The notes under the pieces are model-generated. The model ran no database searches, was not told where the DNA came from, and saw nothing but the letters and a program-made list of their open reading frames with translations. Positions 1-8,114 of a stretch of 64,000 bases of DNA are shown here, in pieces. The stretch spans positions 1,264,562-1,328,561 of the forward strand of contig NZ_FNVB01000002.1 of the NCBI RefSeq assembly GCF_900108315.1. The letters run 5' to 3'. The position numbers and the translations under genes are program-made. How positions within the stretch are numbered: position 1 is the first letter of the stretch; every line of letters begins with the position of its first letter. The stretch is from Saccharopolyspora kobensis. Its GTDB lineage: Bacteria > Actinomycetota > Actinomycetes > Mycobacteriales > Pseudonocardiaceae.

Positions 1-1411
1 GCGAGACGGCCCGCGGCGGTGCGAAGCCCGGTGCGGCCGGGCCGCGGTAGTCGCTGCCGATGAGCACCTGAACGCGGCCGCGCGACAGGGATCCGCTCTC
101 CTCGGTCGGCAGCCCGCCGAGCAGCGAAGCCACCTGAGCGGCGGTGGCGGTGGCGTCCGGCGCGTACCGGACGACGGAGGTGTCGCGGGAACCGGTGTTG
201 CCGACCTTGCCGACGTCGACGCCCCGGTCGGACAGCTCCGAGCGCACCCGCTGCGCCAGGCCCGCGGTCCGCGTCGCGTTGAGCACGTCCACAGTGGCCG
301 CTCCGGTCTCCTCGCTCGGTGGCGGCGGAGCCGAGGGGTCGATGGTCCGGTTGACGGCCGCGCGGACCGCGCGCGCGTCGACCAGGACCGCCTGGCCGTC
401 CTCGGGCGTGTCGTACTCGGGGTCCTCGATCGGGATGGTGGTGAACCGGACGGCGCCGCCGGCCAGCCCGCGCATCCGCTCGGCGAAGGCGAGCACGTCC
501 CAGTCGCGGTCCAGCACCACCGAGTCCTGCACCGACCCGATCAGGTCCCGCAACCGCGCCGGGTTGGCCAGCACCCCGCCGGAGAGCATCGACTGCGTCA
601 GGCCGGACAGGAAGGCCTGCTGGCGCACCACGCGGTCGAGGTCGCCGCGCGGCAGCCCGTGCCGCTGCCGGACGAACGCCAGCGCGTCCGGGCCGGAGAT
701 GGTCTGCGGCCCGGCGCGGAAGTTCGCCCCCGAGTAGATGTCCTTCGTCGCCGCCACCAGGCACACCGGAACACCGCCGACCGCCTCGGTGATGCGGGCG
801 AAGCCGAGCAGGTTGACCTCGGCGTAGTGGTCGACGGACACCCCGGTCAGCTGTTCCACGGTGCGCACCAGCAGCTTGCGCCCGGCGTCGCCGCCGGTGC
901 GCGCCAGGTGGGCCGGGTCGGTGGCGCCGCGCTTGGTCTCCGCGGTGACCGCGGCCTCCCGGCCGCGCGAGTACGCGGAATTGATCTTGTGCCTGCCGTG
1001 GCCGGGCACGTGCACGTAGGAGTCGCGCGGGAAGGAGAACCCGGTCGCGCTGGACCCGTCGTTGGGGATGTGCAGCAGGATGATGGTGTCGGTCAGCGCC
1101 GCGTCGTTCTCGCCCGCGTGCAGTTCGCGCAGCACCTCGGCGGGCAGCGGGTTGCCGTGCGCGTCGGTCCGGCTGTCCATGCCGACCAGCAGGATGTCGA
1201 TGGCCCCGTCGGCACCGGCGCCGTCGGTGACGTCGCTGGTGGCCAGCCCGTTGAGCAGGTCCCGGTAGTTGCTCCAGCCGTAACCGGTCACCACCAGCAC
1301 CAGCACGGACAGCATCGTCACCGCCACGCGCACTGCGGTGTTCGGCCGGGGCGGGGCCGGGCGGCGCGGGGGAGCGGGCTGGCGGTACGTCGTCCTGGTC
1401 TGGGGCGGCAA
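1..1411 (-). CDS. LytR-CpsA-Psr (LCP) family cell-wall ligase, C-terminus cut by window edge
   Basis: LCP proteins act outside the membrane and transfer lipid-linked glycopolymers to peptidoglycan. About 470 codons are visible. A Pro-rich cytoplasmic start is followed by one transmembrane helix at about residues 27-45. The LCP domain then shows GMDSRTD, SFPRDSYVHVPGHG and LAFVRQRHGLPRGDLDR, which carry the polyphosphate-binding Asp and Arg residues. A LytR_C-type domain (TVDVLNATRTAGLAQRVR) reaches the edge. No ATG or GTG precedes the helix at a sensible place. I chose TTG at 1411 because GGAGG lies 4-5 bases upstream and the resulting N-terminus is typical of the family. A second LCP gene starts at 26714. 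The family call is strong; the start is likely. Confidence 0.88.
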   Translation of the reverse strand, partial: MPPQTRTTYRQPAPPRRPAPPRPNTAVRVAVTMLSVLVLVVTGYGWSNYRDLLNGLATSDVTDGAGADGAIDILLVGMDSRTDAHGNPLPAEVLRELHAGENDAALTDTIILLHIPNDGSSATGFSFPRDSYVHVPGHGRHKINSAYSRGREAAVTAETKRGATDPAHLARTGGDAGRKLLVRTVEQLTGVSVDHYAEVNLLGFARITEAVGGVPVCLVAATKDIYSGANFRAGPQTISGPDALAFVRQRHGLPRGDLDRVVRQQAFLSGLTQSMLSGGVLANPARLRDLIGSVQDSVVLDRDWDVLAFAERMRGLAGGAVRFTTIPIEDPEYDTPEDGQAVLVDARAVRAAVNRTIDPSAPPPPSEETGAATVDVLNATRTAGLAQRVRSELSDRGVDVGKVGNTGSRDTSVVRYAPDATATAAQVASLLGGLPTEESGSLSRGRVQVLIGSDYRGPAAPGFAPPRAVS

Positions 1412-1549
1412 GGTCCCTCCGGCTGGGTGCTGGTGCTGCGAGGGTCGAAAACCCGTTCCAGGATCGCACTCTTCGGGCCTCGGGGCGGATCATCCGATAG
1501 CGGCGACTTTCGCGACGCAGGGTGATCGCCGCGGTGGTCCACTGTGGAA

Positions 1550-2089
1550 TCAGTCCGGCAGGTCGCCCTGCCGGATGCGGTAGACCTGCAGCGCGGTGTC
1601 GTAGTACTTGGTCGTCTCGCCGACCCACTCCATGCCGATGCGCCGCGCGGTGGACATCGCCCGCGTGTTGTCCGGCCGGGCCAGCGCGAACACCGCATCG
1701 ATGTCGTAGCTGAACGCCCAGCGCAGCAGTGCGGTCGCGGCCTCGGTGGCGTAGCCGGATCCCCACGCCTCGGGGCGCAGCTGCCAGGTCAGCTCCAGGT
1801 CGTGGTCGTAGGGCGGCAGCATCCGCAGCACCAGCCCGCCGACCACCACGTCGTCGGAGCGGCGCTGCATCGCCCACCTGCCGGTCGGCGGCACCAGGTT
1901 GGGCTGCGACTCGAGCCAGGAGTGCACGACGGCGCGCATCGCGGCGAGGTCGGCGACGCTGGCGATGACCGGGGTGAGCCACTCGGTCACCTCGGACCGG
2001 CCGTAGAGGGCCAGCGCGGCCTGCACGTCGGCGTCGCTGTCGGTCCAGTCGCGCACGATCAGTCGTTCGGTGGTCAGGGGAGGCTGCAT
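1550..2089 (-). CDS. GNAT-family N-acetyltransferase (RimJ/RimL type)
   Basis: A 179-residue acetyltransferase that would use acetyl-CoA to modify an amine, possibly a protein N-terminus. It opens with LTTERLIVRDW, the usual beginning of RimJ-like GNATs. The acetyl-CoA loop region is PEAWGSGYATEA, followed by ARPDNTRAMSTARRIGM, the typical motif-B segment. The frame is open for 33 more codons upstream, but ATG at 2089 matches the family start and has a purine-rich GGTGAGG upstream. The substrate cannot be read from sequence. The upstream region carries one copy of the TTCAGTG element at 2189-2205. Confidence 0.82.
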   Translation of the reverse strand: MQPPLTTERLIVRDWTDSDADVQAALALYGRSEVTEWLTPVIASVADLAAMRAVVHSWLESQPNLVPPTGRWAMQRRSDDVVVGGLVLRMLPPYDHDLELTWQLRPEAWGSGYATEAATALLRWAFSYDIDAVFALARPDNTRAMSTARRIGMEWVGETTKYYDTALQVYRIRQGDLPD

Positions 2090-2188
2090 GGCGTCCCTCA
2101 CCTTCGCGCTGGGGAGAACATCCGATTTTAGTTCCGCCGCCACGTCGCGGCGGCCCGGGAGCAATCGTATTTTGCTTCCGTCTATCAC

Positions 2189-2205
2189 TTCAGTGCTGAA
2201 TGAAA
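2189..2205. repeat. TTCAGTG/TGAAA intergenic element, copy A
   Basis: Reads TTCAGTGCTGAATGAAA on the plus strand. It is an imperfect palindrome with TTCA and TGAA ends. It lies about 100 bases upstream of the GNAT start, after an AT-rich stretch (2168-2188) in otherwise GC-rich DNA. Three other copies lie at 11039, 33149 and 33387. Copies A and B also share their flanks out to a GCTCCCGG (minus strand). Operator or small dispersed repeat; function unknown. Confidence 0.6.
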
Positions 2206-2248
2206 TTAAGCATCACGAGCAAACCGGAAACCGGCCGGGAGTGCGAGA

Positions 2249-3535
2249 TCAGCCCAGGGGCGGCAGCGTGCCGGTGGTGTCGAAGGCCCAGTCGTGCGCT
2301 TCGCCGACCGCCGTCAGGTCCGGATGCTCGGCGACCTCCTGCGCGTACGCCTCGGAGACCTCGACGTGCGGCATCGACAGCGTGTTGCGGATGCGCACCA
2401 CCTTCGCCGGGCGGTCGTGCGGGCCGCGGGACATGTGCAGCGCGGCCGCGATGGCGTCGCGGTCGGTGGCCAGCGCCATCGGGATGCGGGCGCCTTCGGG
2501 CACGCCGGAGGTCAGCGAGTTGGTGTAGAACGACCCGAACTCGATCTGGTCCAGGCAGCGCTGGGTGGTCACGTCGGCCATGCCGAGTCCGCAGGCGTTG
2601 CCGTTGGTGTGCGCGGTCAGCCCGAGCACCACCACCCGCTTGATCGGCACGGCGCGGAATCCGTCGGTGCTGACGGGGGAGCGGCCGGTGATGTTGGGGT
2701 CCATCCCGGCGCCGCTGATGTCCTTGCCGATCTCGTCGACTACGAGCACGTCGATGTCGGACATCAGCAGCTTCGGCATCAACCGCTTGGCCTCCACCAG
2801 CAGCTCGGCCTCGCGCTCCAGCAGCTCGCCGGGCGGTACGAGTTCGAGCCGGGCGATGTCCTCGTAGGCGTTCTCCACCACGGCGAGCCCGAACTCGATC
2901 GGCACCACCCGCAGCACCGCCTCGGCCACCGCCGGGATGAGCGAGTGGAACGCCCCGAAGCCGTGGCTGTGCAGGGTGGTCGCGCCGCGGTGCTTGCCCA
3001 GCCCGATGGCGATCATCTTGGCCAGGCCGCTCTCGTGGGTGCCGCGGAAGTCGGTGTGCGGTTTGACCCGGCCGAGCACGACGACCCCGTCGGCTCGGGC
3101 GGCTTCGGCGTCGAAGTGCACCGGTGTGCCGTCGGGCAGCTCGGTGACCACGACGGTGTCCATGGCGGAGATGATCGGCGCACCGATGCGCTCCTCGGTG
3201 ATGCCGTACTCGGCGAGCACCTGCAGCTGGCCCTCCGCGGTGCCGCCGCCGTGGCTGCCCATCGCGGGCACCACGAACGGCTTGGCGCCGCAGCCCGCCA
3301 GGGCGTCGACCAGGGTGGCCACGATGCGGTCGATCCGGGCGATGCCGCGGCTGCCCGCGGTGACCGCGATGCGCTTGCCGCTGACCGGGTGGGTGCGGTC
3401 GTGCTCGGCGACCTGGGCGCGGATGGTGCCCTCCAGGTCGGCCACGGCCGGTGCCGCGAACCGCTGCTCGACCGGGATCATCCTGGGCAGCTCGGTGCCG
3501 GCTCCGGTCACCCGGACTCCATCGACGTTGAACAT
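2249..3535 (-). CDS. LarA-like (lactate racemase / DUF2088) family protein
   Basis: A 428-residue member of the LarA superfamily, which uses the nickel-pincer nucleotide cofactor to racemise or epimerise 2-hydroxyacids. Visible family motifs are AMGSHGGGTAEGQ, VLGRVKPHTDFRGTHESGLAKM and GLGKHRGATTLHSHG. The Lys and His residues in the last stretch sit where LarA attaches the cofactor and binds nickel. No larB, larC or larE cofactor gene is present here, so the cofactor would have to come from elsewhere. ATG at 3535 gives a normal N-terminus. The long open frame over the same bases in another register (2190-3701) is a composition shadow. Substrate unknown; many homologues are annotated only as DUF2088. 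Confidence 0.75.
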   Translation of the reverse strand: MFNVDGVRVTGAGTELPRMIPVEQRFAAPAVADLEGTIRAQVAEHDRTHPVSGKRIAVTAGSRGIARIDRIVATLVDALAGCGAKPFVVPAMGSHGGGTAEGQLQVLAEYGITEERIGAPIISAMDTVVVTELPDGTPVHFDAEAARADGVVVLGRVKPHTDFRGTHESGLAKMIAIGLGKHRGATTLHSHGFGAFHSLIPAVAEAVLRVVPIEFGLAVVENAYEDIARLELVPPGELLEREAELLVEAKRLMPKLLMSDIDVLVVDEIGKDISGAGMDPNITGRSPVSTDGFRAVPIKRVVVLGLTAHTNGNACGLGMADVTTQRCLDQIEFGSFYTNSLTSGVPEGARIPMALATDRDAIAAALHMSRGPHDRPAKVVRIRNTLSMPHVEVSEAYAQEVAEHPDLTAVGEAHDWAFDTTGTLPPLG

Positions 3536-3690
3536 GCGGCAGATCCTTCCTCCGGTCGGATCGATCGACCGCGCGATGGTGCCACGCCGAACAGGCCCGC
3601 GGAAGCCCTCGCCCGCGCCTCCGGAGCTCCACTGTGGATGTTCGATTCCCGGGCGACCGGCCGCGGTGGGCCGCGACGTAAGCTGGGCGG

Positions 3691-4086
3691 GTGCCCGTCA
3701 AGCGTCCCGGTCCTGCGCGGTGGTTGTACTACCAGTTCGGCGGCAGGCTGCCCGAGCGGTACCGCGATTGGGTGCTGCACGACGCCACCTGCCGGACCTG
3801 GGTGCTGCGGGTGCTCATCCGCGGGCTGATCCAGATCGCGCCGCTGGGGGCGCTGCTGTTCGTGGCGCTGGGCGTGCTCGGCGGGGCGTGGCCGATCGCG
3901 GCCGGAGCACTGCTGCTGGGCCTGCTCGTCGTGGCCCGCATCGTGCTGACCAACTCGGTGGACAGCGTCAACTCGCGGCTGGTCGACTACGGCTTCCCGC
4001 CCGGCCACGGCACCGCGGTGCGCAGGCAGCGCGATGCCGACGCAGCCGAGCGGTACGAGGCGGTCTGGCGGCGGCCACCGGAGTGA
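3691..4086 (+). CDS. DUF5313-family small membrane protein
   Basis: A 131-residue actinobacterial protein of unknown function starting at GTG 3691. The N-terminal block WLYYQFGGRLPERYRDWVLHD followed by TCRTW is the family signature. Two hydrophobic stretches follow (about residues 45-65 and 68-90) and then a basic, charged C-terminus, suggesting two membrane helices with a cytoplasmic tail. It converges on the universal stress protein gene with only four bases between stop codons, so the two transcripts probably overlap. No enzymatic motif is visible. Confidence 0.75.
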   Translation: MPVKRPGPARWLYYQFGGRLPERYRDWVLHDATCRTWVLRVLIRGLIQIAPLGALLFVALGVLGGAWPIAAGALLLGLLVVARIVLTNSVDSVNSRLVDYGFPPGHGTAVRRQRDADAAERYEAVWRRPPE

Positions 4087-4090
4087 CCGG

Positions 4091-4894
4091 TCAGCGCGCG
4101 GTGCGCACCACGGCGACCGGGCAGGGCGCGTGGTGCAGGACGCCGTGGGCCACCGAACCGAGCAGCAGCCCGGCGAAACCACCGCGCCCCCGGTGTCCCA
4201 CGACCAGCAGCTGGGCGGATTCCGCCGCGCGGCACAGCGCGGTGACCGGGTGCTGGTTGGCCACGTCGCGGTGCACCGGGACGTCGGGGAACTCGGCGCA
4301 CCAGCCGGCCAGCTGCTCGGCCAGGTGCAGGTCCGCGCGGGTGCGGATCTCGCGCGGGTCCGGTGCCGGGTGGACGTCGGCGCTGAAGTGCGCGTCCGGC
4401 AGGGCCTGCACCGCGATGAGCTCGGTGCGCAGGCGCGCTGCGTGGTCGAAGGCGTGCTGCAGCGCGGCACGGCTGCCGGGGGAGTCGTCGACGCCGACGA
4501 CCACGGGCCCTGCGGTGCGGGGCTCGCCGCGCACCACCACGACGGGACAGCGGGCGTGCGCGGCCAGGGACGTGCTGGTCGATCCGAGCAGCACTTCCCG
4601 GAACGCACCGTGCCCGTGCGATCCGACGACCACGAGCTGCGCATCGGCGCTGCGACGCGCCAGCTCCTGGGCCGGGTGCCCGCCGGTGACCTCACCGGTG
4701 ACGACGAGCTCGGGGATCGCTTGGCGGCACTTCCCGGTCAGCTCGTCGACGGTGTGACCCGCCGGTGCGCCGTCGACCTGCAGCAGGTGCAGCGTCAGGC
4801 CGGTCCGCACGGCTTCGGCTCCGGCCCACAGCGCTGCTCGCACCGACGGCGGCGAGCCGTCGACGCCCACCACGACGGATCTGGTCCTGGCCAT
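4091..4894 (-). CDS. Tandem-domain universal stress protein (UspA family)
   Basis: A 267-residue protein with two UspA domains. Each opens with a VVVGVD(G/D)SP strand (residues about 7 and 140). Each has an ATP-binding loop: VVGSHGHGAFREVLLGSTS in the first and VVGHRGRGGFAGLLLGSVA in the second. Both match G-2x-G-9x-G-S, so both domains should bind ATP. Such proteins bind nucleotide and modulate responses to hypoxia or starvation in actinobacteria. ATG at 4894 gives the standard start. It appears monocistronic and is divergent from the threonine ammonia-lyase gene across about 100 bases. Confidence 0.9.
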   Translation of the reverse strand: MARTRSVVVGVDGSPPSVRAALWAGAEAVRTGLTLHLLQVDGAPAGHTVDELTGKCRQAIPELVVTGEVTGGHPAQELARRSADAQLVVVGSHGHGAFREVLLGSTSTSLAAHARCPVVVVRGEPRTAGPVVVGVDDSPGSRAALQHAFDHAARLRTELIAVQALPDAHFSADVHPAPDPREIRTRADLHLAEQLAGWCAEFPDVPVHRDVANQHPVTALCRAAESAQLLVVGHRGRGGFAGLLLGSVAHGVLHHAPCPVAVVRTAR

Positions 4895-4981
4895 CGCGAC
4901 CGCCCCCTAGGAACCCGCGGTCCAGTGTGCGCGCTCCGTGGTGGGGCAGCACCCGAGCGCACTCGGATCGACCTGCGGCTT

Positions 4982-4987
4982 TAGTAT
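4982..4987 (+). promoter_or_regulatory. Predicted -10 box of a leaderless ilvA promoter
   Basis: TAGTAT ends six bases before the GTG at 4994, so transcription would start at or next to the initiation codon. No Shine-Dalgarno sequence separates them. A convincing -35 is not visible. Confidence 0.5.
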
Positions 4988-4993
4988 CGTTAG

Positions 4994-6244
4994 GTGGCCG
5001 AAGAGTTGAGTCCCGCAGCGATCTTCCGAGCCGGTACCCGCTTGCGGCAGGTGGTCCGGCGCACGCCGCTGGAGATCAGCGGCCGGCTGAGCGGTGAGCT
5101 CGGCGTCCCGGTGCGCTTCAAGCGCGAGGACATGCAGGTCTGCCGCTCGTACAAGGTCCGCGGTGCCTACAACCTGATCTCCTCGCTGGACTCCGAGGAG
5201 CGCGAGCGCGGTGTGGTGTGCGCGAGCGCGGGCAACCACGCGCAGGGCGTGGCCTTCGCCTGCCGGGAGCTCCAGATCCAGGGCCGCGTGTACCTCCCGG
5301 CGAACACGCCCCGGCAGAAGCGGCGCCGGATCGCCGAGATCGGCGGCGAGTGGGTGCAGCCGGTGATCGTCGGCAGTTCCTTCGACGAGGCCAGCGAGGC
5401 ATCCCGGCAGGACAGCGAGCGCACCGGTGCCGTTTACGTGCACCCCTTCGACGACCCGCGCACCATCGCCGGGCAGGGCACCGTCGGCCTGGAGATCGCC
5501 GAGCAGCACGACGGCCCGGTGGACACGGTGATCGTGCCGGTCGGCGGTGGTGGGCTGCTGGCGGGCGTGGTGCTGTGGCTCAAGGAGCACTTCCCGGAGG
5601 TCCGGGTGGTGGGGGCCGAGCCCGCCGGGGCCGCCAGCATGCGCGCGGCGCTGGAGCACGGTGCTCCGGTGGCGCTGCCCGGAGTGGACACCTTCGTCGA
5701 TGGTGCGGCCGTCGGGCGCGTCGGTGAGCTGGGCTTCCAGGTGGTGCGCGAGCTGGTCGACGAGATCGTGGCGGTGCCCGAAGGCGCGGTGTGCACCGAG
5801 ATGATCGAGCTCTACCAGGCGGAGGGCATCATCGCCGAGCCCGCTGGTGCGCTGGCCAGCGCGGCGGCCCGGCTTCCGCTGGAGCGCCCCGTGCAGGGGC
5901 CGGTGGTGTGCGTGATCTCGGGCGGCAACAACGACCTGAGCCGCTACGGGGAGGTCGTGGAGCGCTCCCTGGTGCACGAGGGATTGCGGCACTACTTCCT
6001 GGTCACGTTCCCGCAGGAGCCGGGTGCGCTGCGGCACTTCCTGGACGACGTGCTCGACGACGGCCAGGACATCGTGGCCTTCGAGTACGTCAAGAAGAAC
6101 AACCGGGAGACCGGTCCGGCGCTGGTGGGCATCGAGCTGGACCGCGCCGACGAGCTGGACGGGCTGCTGCGCCGGATGAAGGAGTCCCCGCTGCAGATCG
6201 AGCAGGTGTCCCCGGGCTCGCCGCTGTTCTCGTTCCTGGTGTGA
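4994..6244 (+). CDS. ilvA: Threonine ammonia-lyase (biosynthetic threonine dehydratase)
   Basis: PLP enzyme converting L-threonine to 2-oxobutanoate and ammonia, the first committed step to isoleucine. It has 416 residues. The PLP lysine is in RSYKVRGAYN (K54), the phosphate-binding glycine loop is PVGGGGLLAG, and SAGNHAQGVAF is conserved. The C-terminus from about residue 330 (HYFLVTFPQEPGALRHFLDD) is a single ACT-like regulatory module, giving the short actinobacterial form rather than the roughly 510-residue enterobacterial form. The start is GTG 4994, with a -10-like box directly upstream and no ribosome binding site. A strong hairpin follows at 6260. Confidence 0.95.
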   Translation: MAEELSPAAIFRAGTRLRQVVRRTPLEISGRLSGELGVPVRFKREDMQVCRSYKVRGAYNLISSLDSEERERGVVCASAGNHAQGVAFACRELQIQGRVYLPANTPRQKRRRIAEIGGEWVQPVIVGSSFDEASEASRQDSERTGAVYVHPFDDPRTIAGQGTVGLEIAEQHDGPVDTVIVPVGGGGLLAGVVLWLKEHFPEVRVVGAEPAGAASMRAALEHGAPVALPGVDTFVDGAAVGRVGELGFQVVRELVDEIVAVPEGAVCTEMIELYQAEGIIAEPAGALASAAARLPLERPVQGPVVCVISGGNNDLSRYGEVVERSLVHEGLRHYFLVTFPQEPGALRHFLDDVLDDGQDIVAFEYVKKNNRETGPALVGIELDRADELDGLLRRMKESPLQIEQVSPGSPLFSFLV

Positions 6245-6259
6245 TCTCGCGTCGAGCTG

Positions 6260-6300
6260 ACGAGAGCGCCTTCCGCTGAACCGGCGGGAGGCGCTCTCGT
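6260..6300. terminator. Bidirectional hairpin terminator after ilvA
   Basis: ACGAGAGCGCCT at 6260-6271 pairs perfectly with AGGCGCTCTCGT at 6289-6300 across a 17-base loop. It sits between two convergent genes and could serve both. There is no T tract, as is usual in high-GC actinobacteria. Confidence 0.8.
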
Positions 6301-6307
6301 CGTTCGG

Positions 6308-7081
6308 TCAGGACTGGGTGGCGCGGTCGGAGAGGACTCGGACCATTTCGGCGATCGAGGCGCGGCGTGCCGCGCGGACCGCGTCGAACAGCGGGCGCAG
6401 CGCGTCGGTGCGGGCTCGGATCGCCGAGGCCGACAGGGCGCCGCCGGGGGAGTCGTCGGTGGCCACCCACAGGATCGCTTCGACCTCCGCGGCGCGCTGC
6501 AGGATTCGCAGGGTGCGCTGGGGGATGTCCGCGGGCCAGTCGGGGGCCGGGCGGGCGGCGACGGTCGCGGCGATCTCCTCGCGCACGCCGGGGCGCTGCT
6601 TGGCGACGCCGAGCTCGATGAGCGCGGTGGCGGCTTCGCGCATCGCCGAGGCCATGCCGTGCTCGGCTTCGCCGATCGGCAGGTGCTCGGCCGGGGGCAG
6701 CTCGCCGATGCCGAAGACCGTCCAGCGCAGGATGCCTTCGGCGACGCGTTCGGGGACCAGGCCGAGGCCGGCCTCGGGCAGCACGGCGGCTTCGCCGATG
6801 CGCATGGCCAGCTTGGCGAACGGGTTCGATCCGCCCAGTCCGCGGGCGTCGCCGGGTACCGGCAGGACGAGTTCGCCGTTGGCGGCGCCCGCCTTGCGCA
6901 GCGCGGCCAGCAGCAGCGCGGGACCGGCGGGGGTGTCGTGCGGGCCGGGGAGGTCCAGTCGCGCGGCCAGCTCTTCGTCGGCGGCGCGGACTTCCTGCGA
7001 TTCGGCCCAGGTCTGCAGGGCGTCGAGCACGTCGTCCGAGGCGGCTGCACCGTGCAGCCAGGCGGACGTCCAGACAACCAT
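6308..7081 (-). CDS. Conserved hypothetical protein, helical
   Basis: I do not recognise this 257-residue protein. It is Ala-, Glu- and Leu-rich, predicted mainly helical, with no signal peptide, membrane segment or obvious catalytic motif. Coding is supported by consistent third-position GC and sensible composition in this frame only. ATG at 7081 was chosen because the sequence before it (Pro/Arg/Ala-rich) looks non-coding. No clear ribosome binding site precedes it, so a leaderless start is possible. It converges on ilvA and shares the 6260-6300 hairpin. Confidence 0.65.
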   Translation of the reverse strand: MVVWTSAWLHGAAASDDVLDALQTWAESQEVRAADEELAARLDLPGPHDTPAGPALLLAALRKAGAANGELVLPVPGDARGLGGSNPFAKLAMRIGEAAVLPEAGLGLVPERVAEGILRWTVFGIGELPPAEHLPIGEAEHGMASAMREAATALIELGVAKQRPGVREEIAATVAARPAPDWPADIPQRTLRILQRAAEVEAILWVATDDSPGGALSASAIRARTDALRPLFDAVRAARRASIAEMVRVLSDRATQS

Positions 7082-7221
7082 CGTGGCGCTTGGGCAAGGC
7101 ACGTCGAGAAAGGGTACGGACCCGGTCGCGGAATGCGCGCCGGGGGGGCGGGGGAGTGTGATCTGCTCCGCGCGGCGCGCCGCTCCCCGCGGGCCGCTCG
7201 ATCGGATTAACGTCAGGCCTC

Positions 7222-8037
7222 GTGCGTTCGGTTGACTACGGCAGGGACGTCCTCGCGGGCCCGCGCCGGAAGAAGGTGCCCGAGATCCCGGCCGAACCCG
7301 GGCTGGTGGTGGAGGACCCGGCCAGCGGGTTCTGCGGTGCGGTGCTGCGGGTGGAGAAGAACAACGTGGTGCTGGAGGACCGGCACGGCAAGCAGCGGTT
7401 GTTCCCGCTGCGCCCGGCGGCGTTCCTGCACGAGGGCAAGCCGGTGACGCTGGTGCCGGTGCGCGCCGCTGCGCCGGGCGGGCCCGGGCGGTCGGCATCG
7501 GGTTCGGTGCGCGTGGAGGGCCTGCGGGCGCGCACCGCGCGGGGCAGCCGCATCTGGGTGGAGGGCTTGCACGACGCTGAGCTGGTGGAGCGGATCTGGG
7601 GGCACGACCTGCGGGTCGAGGGTGTGGTGGTGGAGCCGCTGCACGGTGTCGACGACCTGCCCGGTCTGCTCGCCGAGTTCGGGCCTGGCCCGGGGCACCG
7701 GGTGGGGGTGCTGGTCGACCACCTGGTGACTGGCAGCAAGGAGTCGCGGTTGGTGGCGGGGATCGACGATCCGCACGTGCTCATCACCGGTCACCCGTTC
7801 GTGGACATCTGGGAGGCGGTCAAGCCGCAGGCGGTGGGGATCGCGGCGTGGCCGCGGGTGCCGCGCGGTACCGACTGGAAGCAGGGCGTGTGCGCGGAGC
7901 TGGGCTGGGGCGAGCCGGCCGACGGGTGGCGGCGGGTGCTGGCCGCGGTGTCGGGCTTCCGCGATGTGGAGGCGCCGCTGCTGGCGGCGGTCGAGCAGCT
8001 GATCGACTTCGTGACGGCGGATTCGCCGGGGCGGTGA
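7222..8037 (+). CDS. DUF3097-family protein
   Basis: A 271-residue actinobacterial protein of the DUF3097 family, starting at GTG 7222. A basic N-terminus is followed by a small beta-rich segment (residues about 30-80) and a TOPRIM-like C-terminal half. Family-typical segments are VEGLRARTARGSRIWVEGLHDAELVERIWG, cited here only by ends (VEGLHDAELVE), DHLVTGSKES, and DPHVLITGHPFVDIW. The acidic residues in these segments suggest a nucleic-acid or nucleotide role, but this is unproven. No Shine-Dalgarno sequence precedes the GTG; TTAACG about nine bases upstream may be a -10 box for a near-leaderless transcript. Confidence 0.82.
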   Translation: MRSVDYGRDVLAGPRRKKVPEIPAEPGLVVEDPASGFCGAVLRVEKNNVVLEDRHGKQRLFPLRPAAFLHEGKPVTLVPVRAAAPGGPGRSASGSVRVEGLRARTARGSRIWVEGLHDAELVERIWGHDLRVEGVVVEPLHGVDDLPGLLAEFGPGPGHRVGVLVDHLVTGSKESRLVAGIDDPHVLITGHPFVDIWEAVKPQAVGIAAWPRVPRGTDWKQGVCAELGWGEPADGWRRVLAAVSGFRDVEAPLLAAVEQLIDFVTADSPGR

Positions 8038-8114
8038 ACCGGACAGAAGTCACACGTTGATCACGCCGCTGCGATGTGGCGTCGTGGTGCTCGGCGGTCT
8101 GACACCATGGAGGT

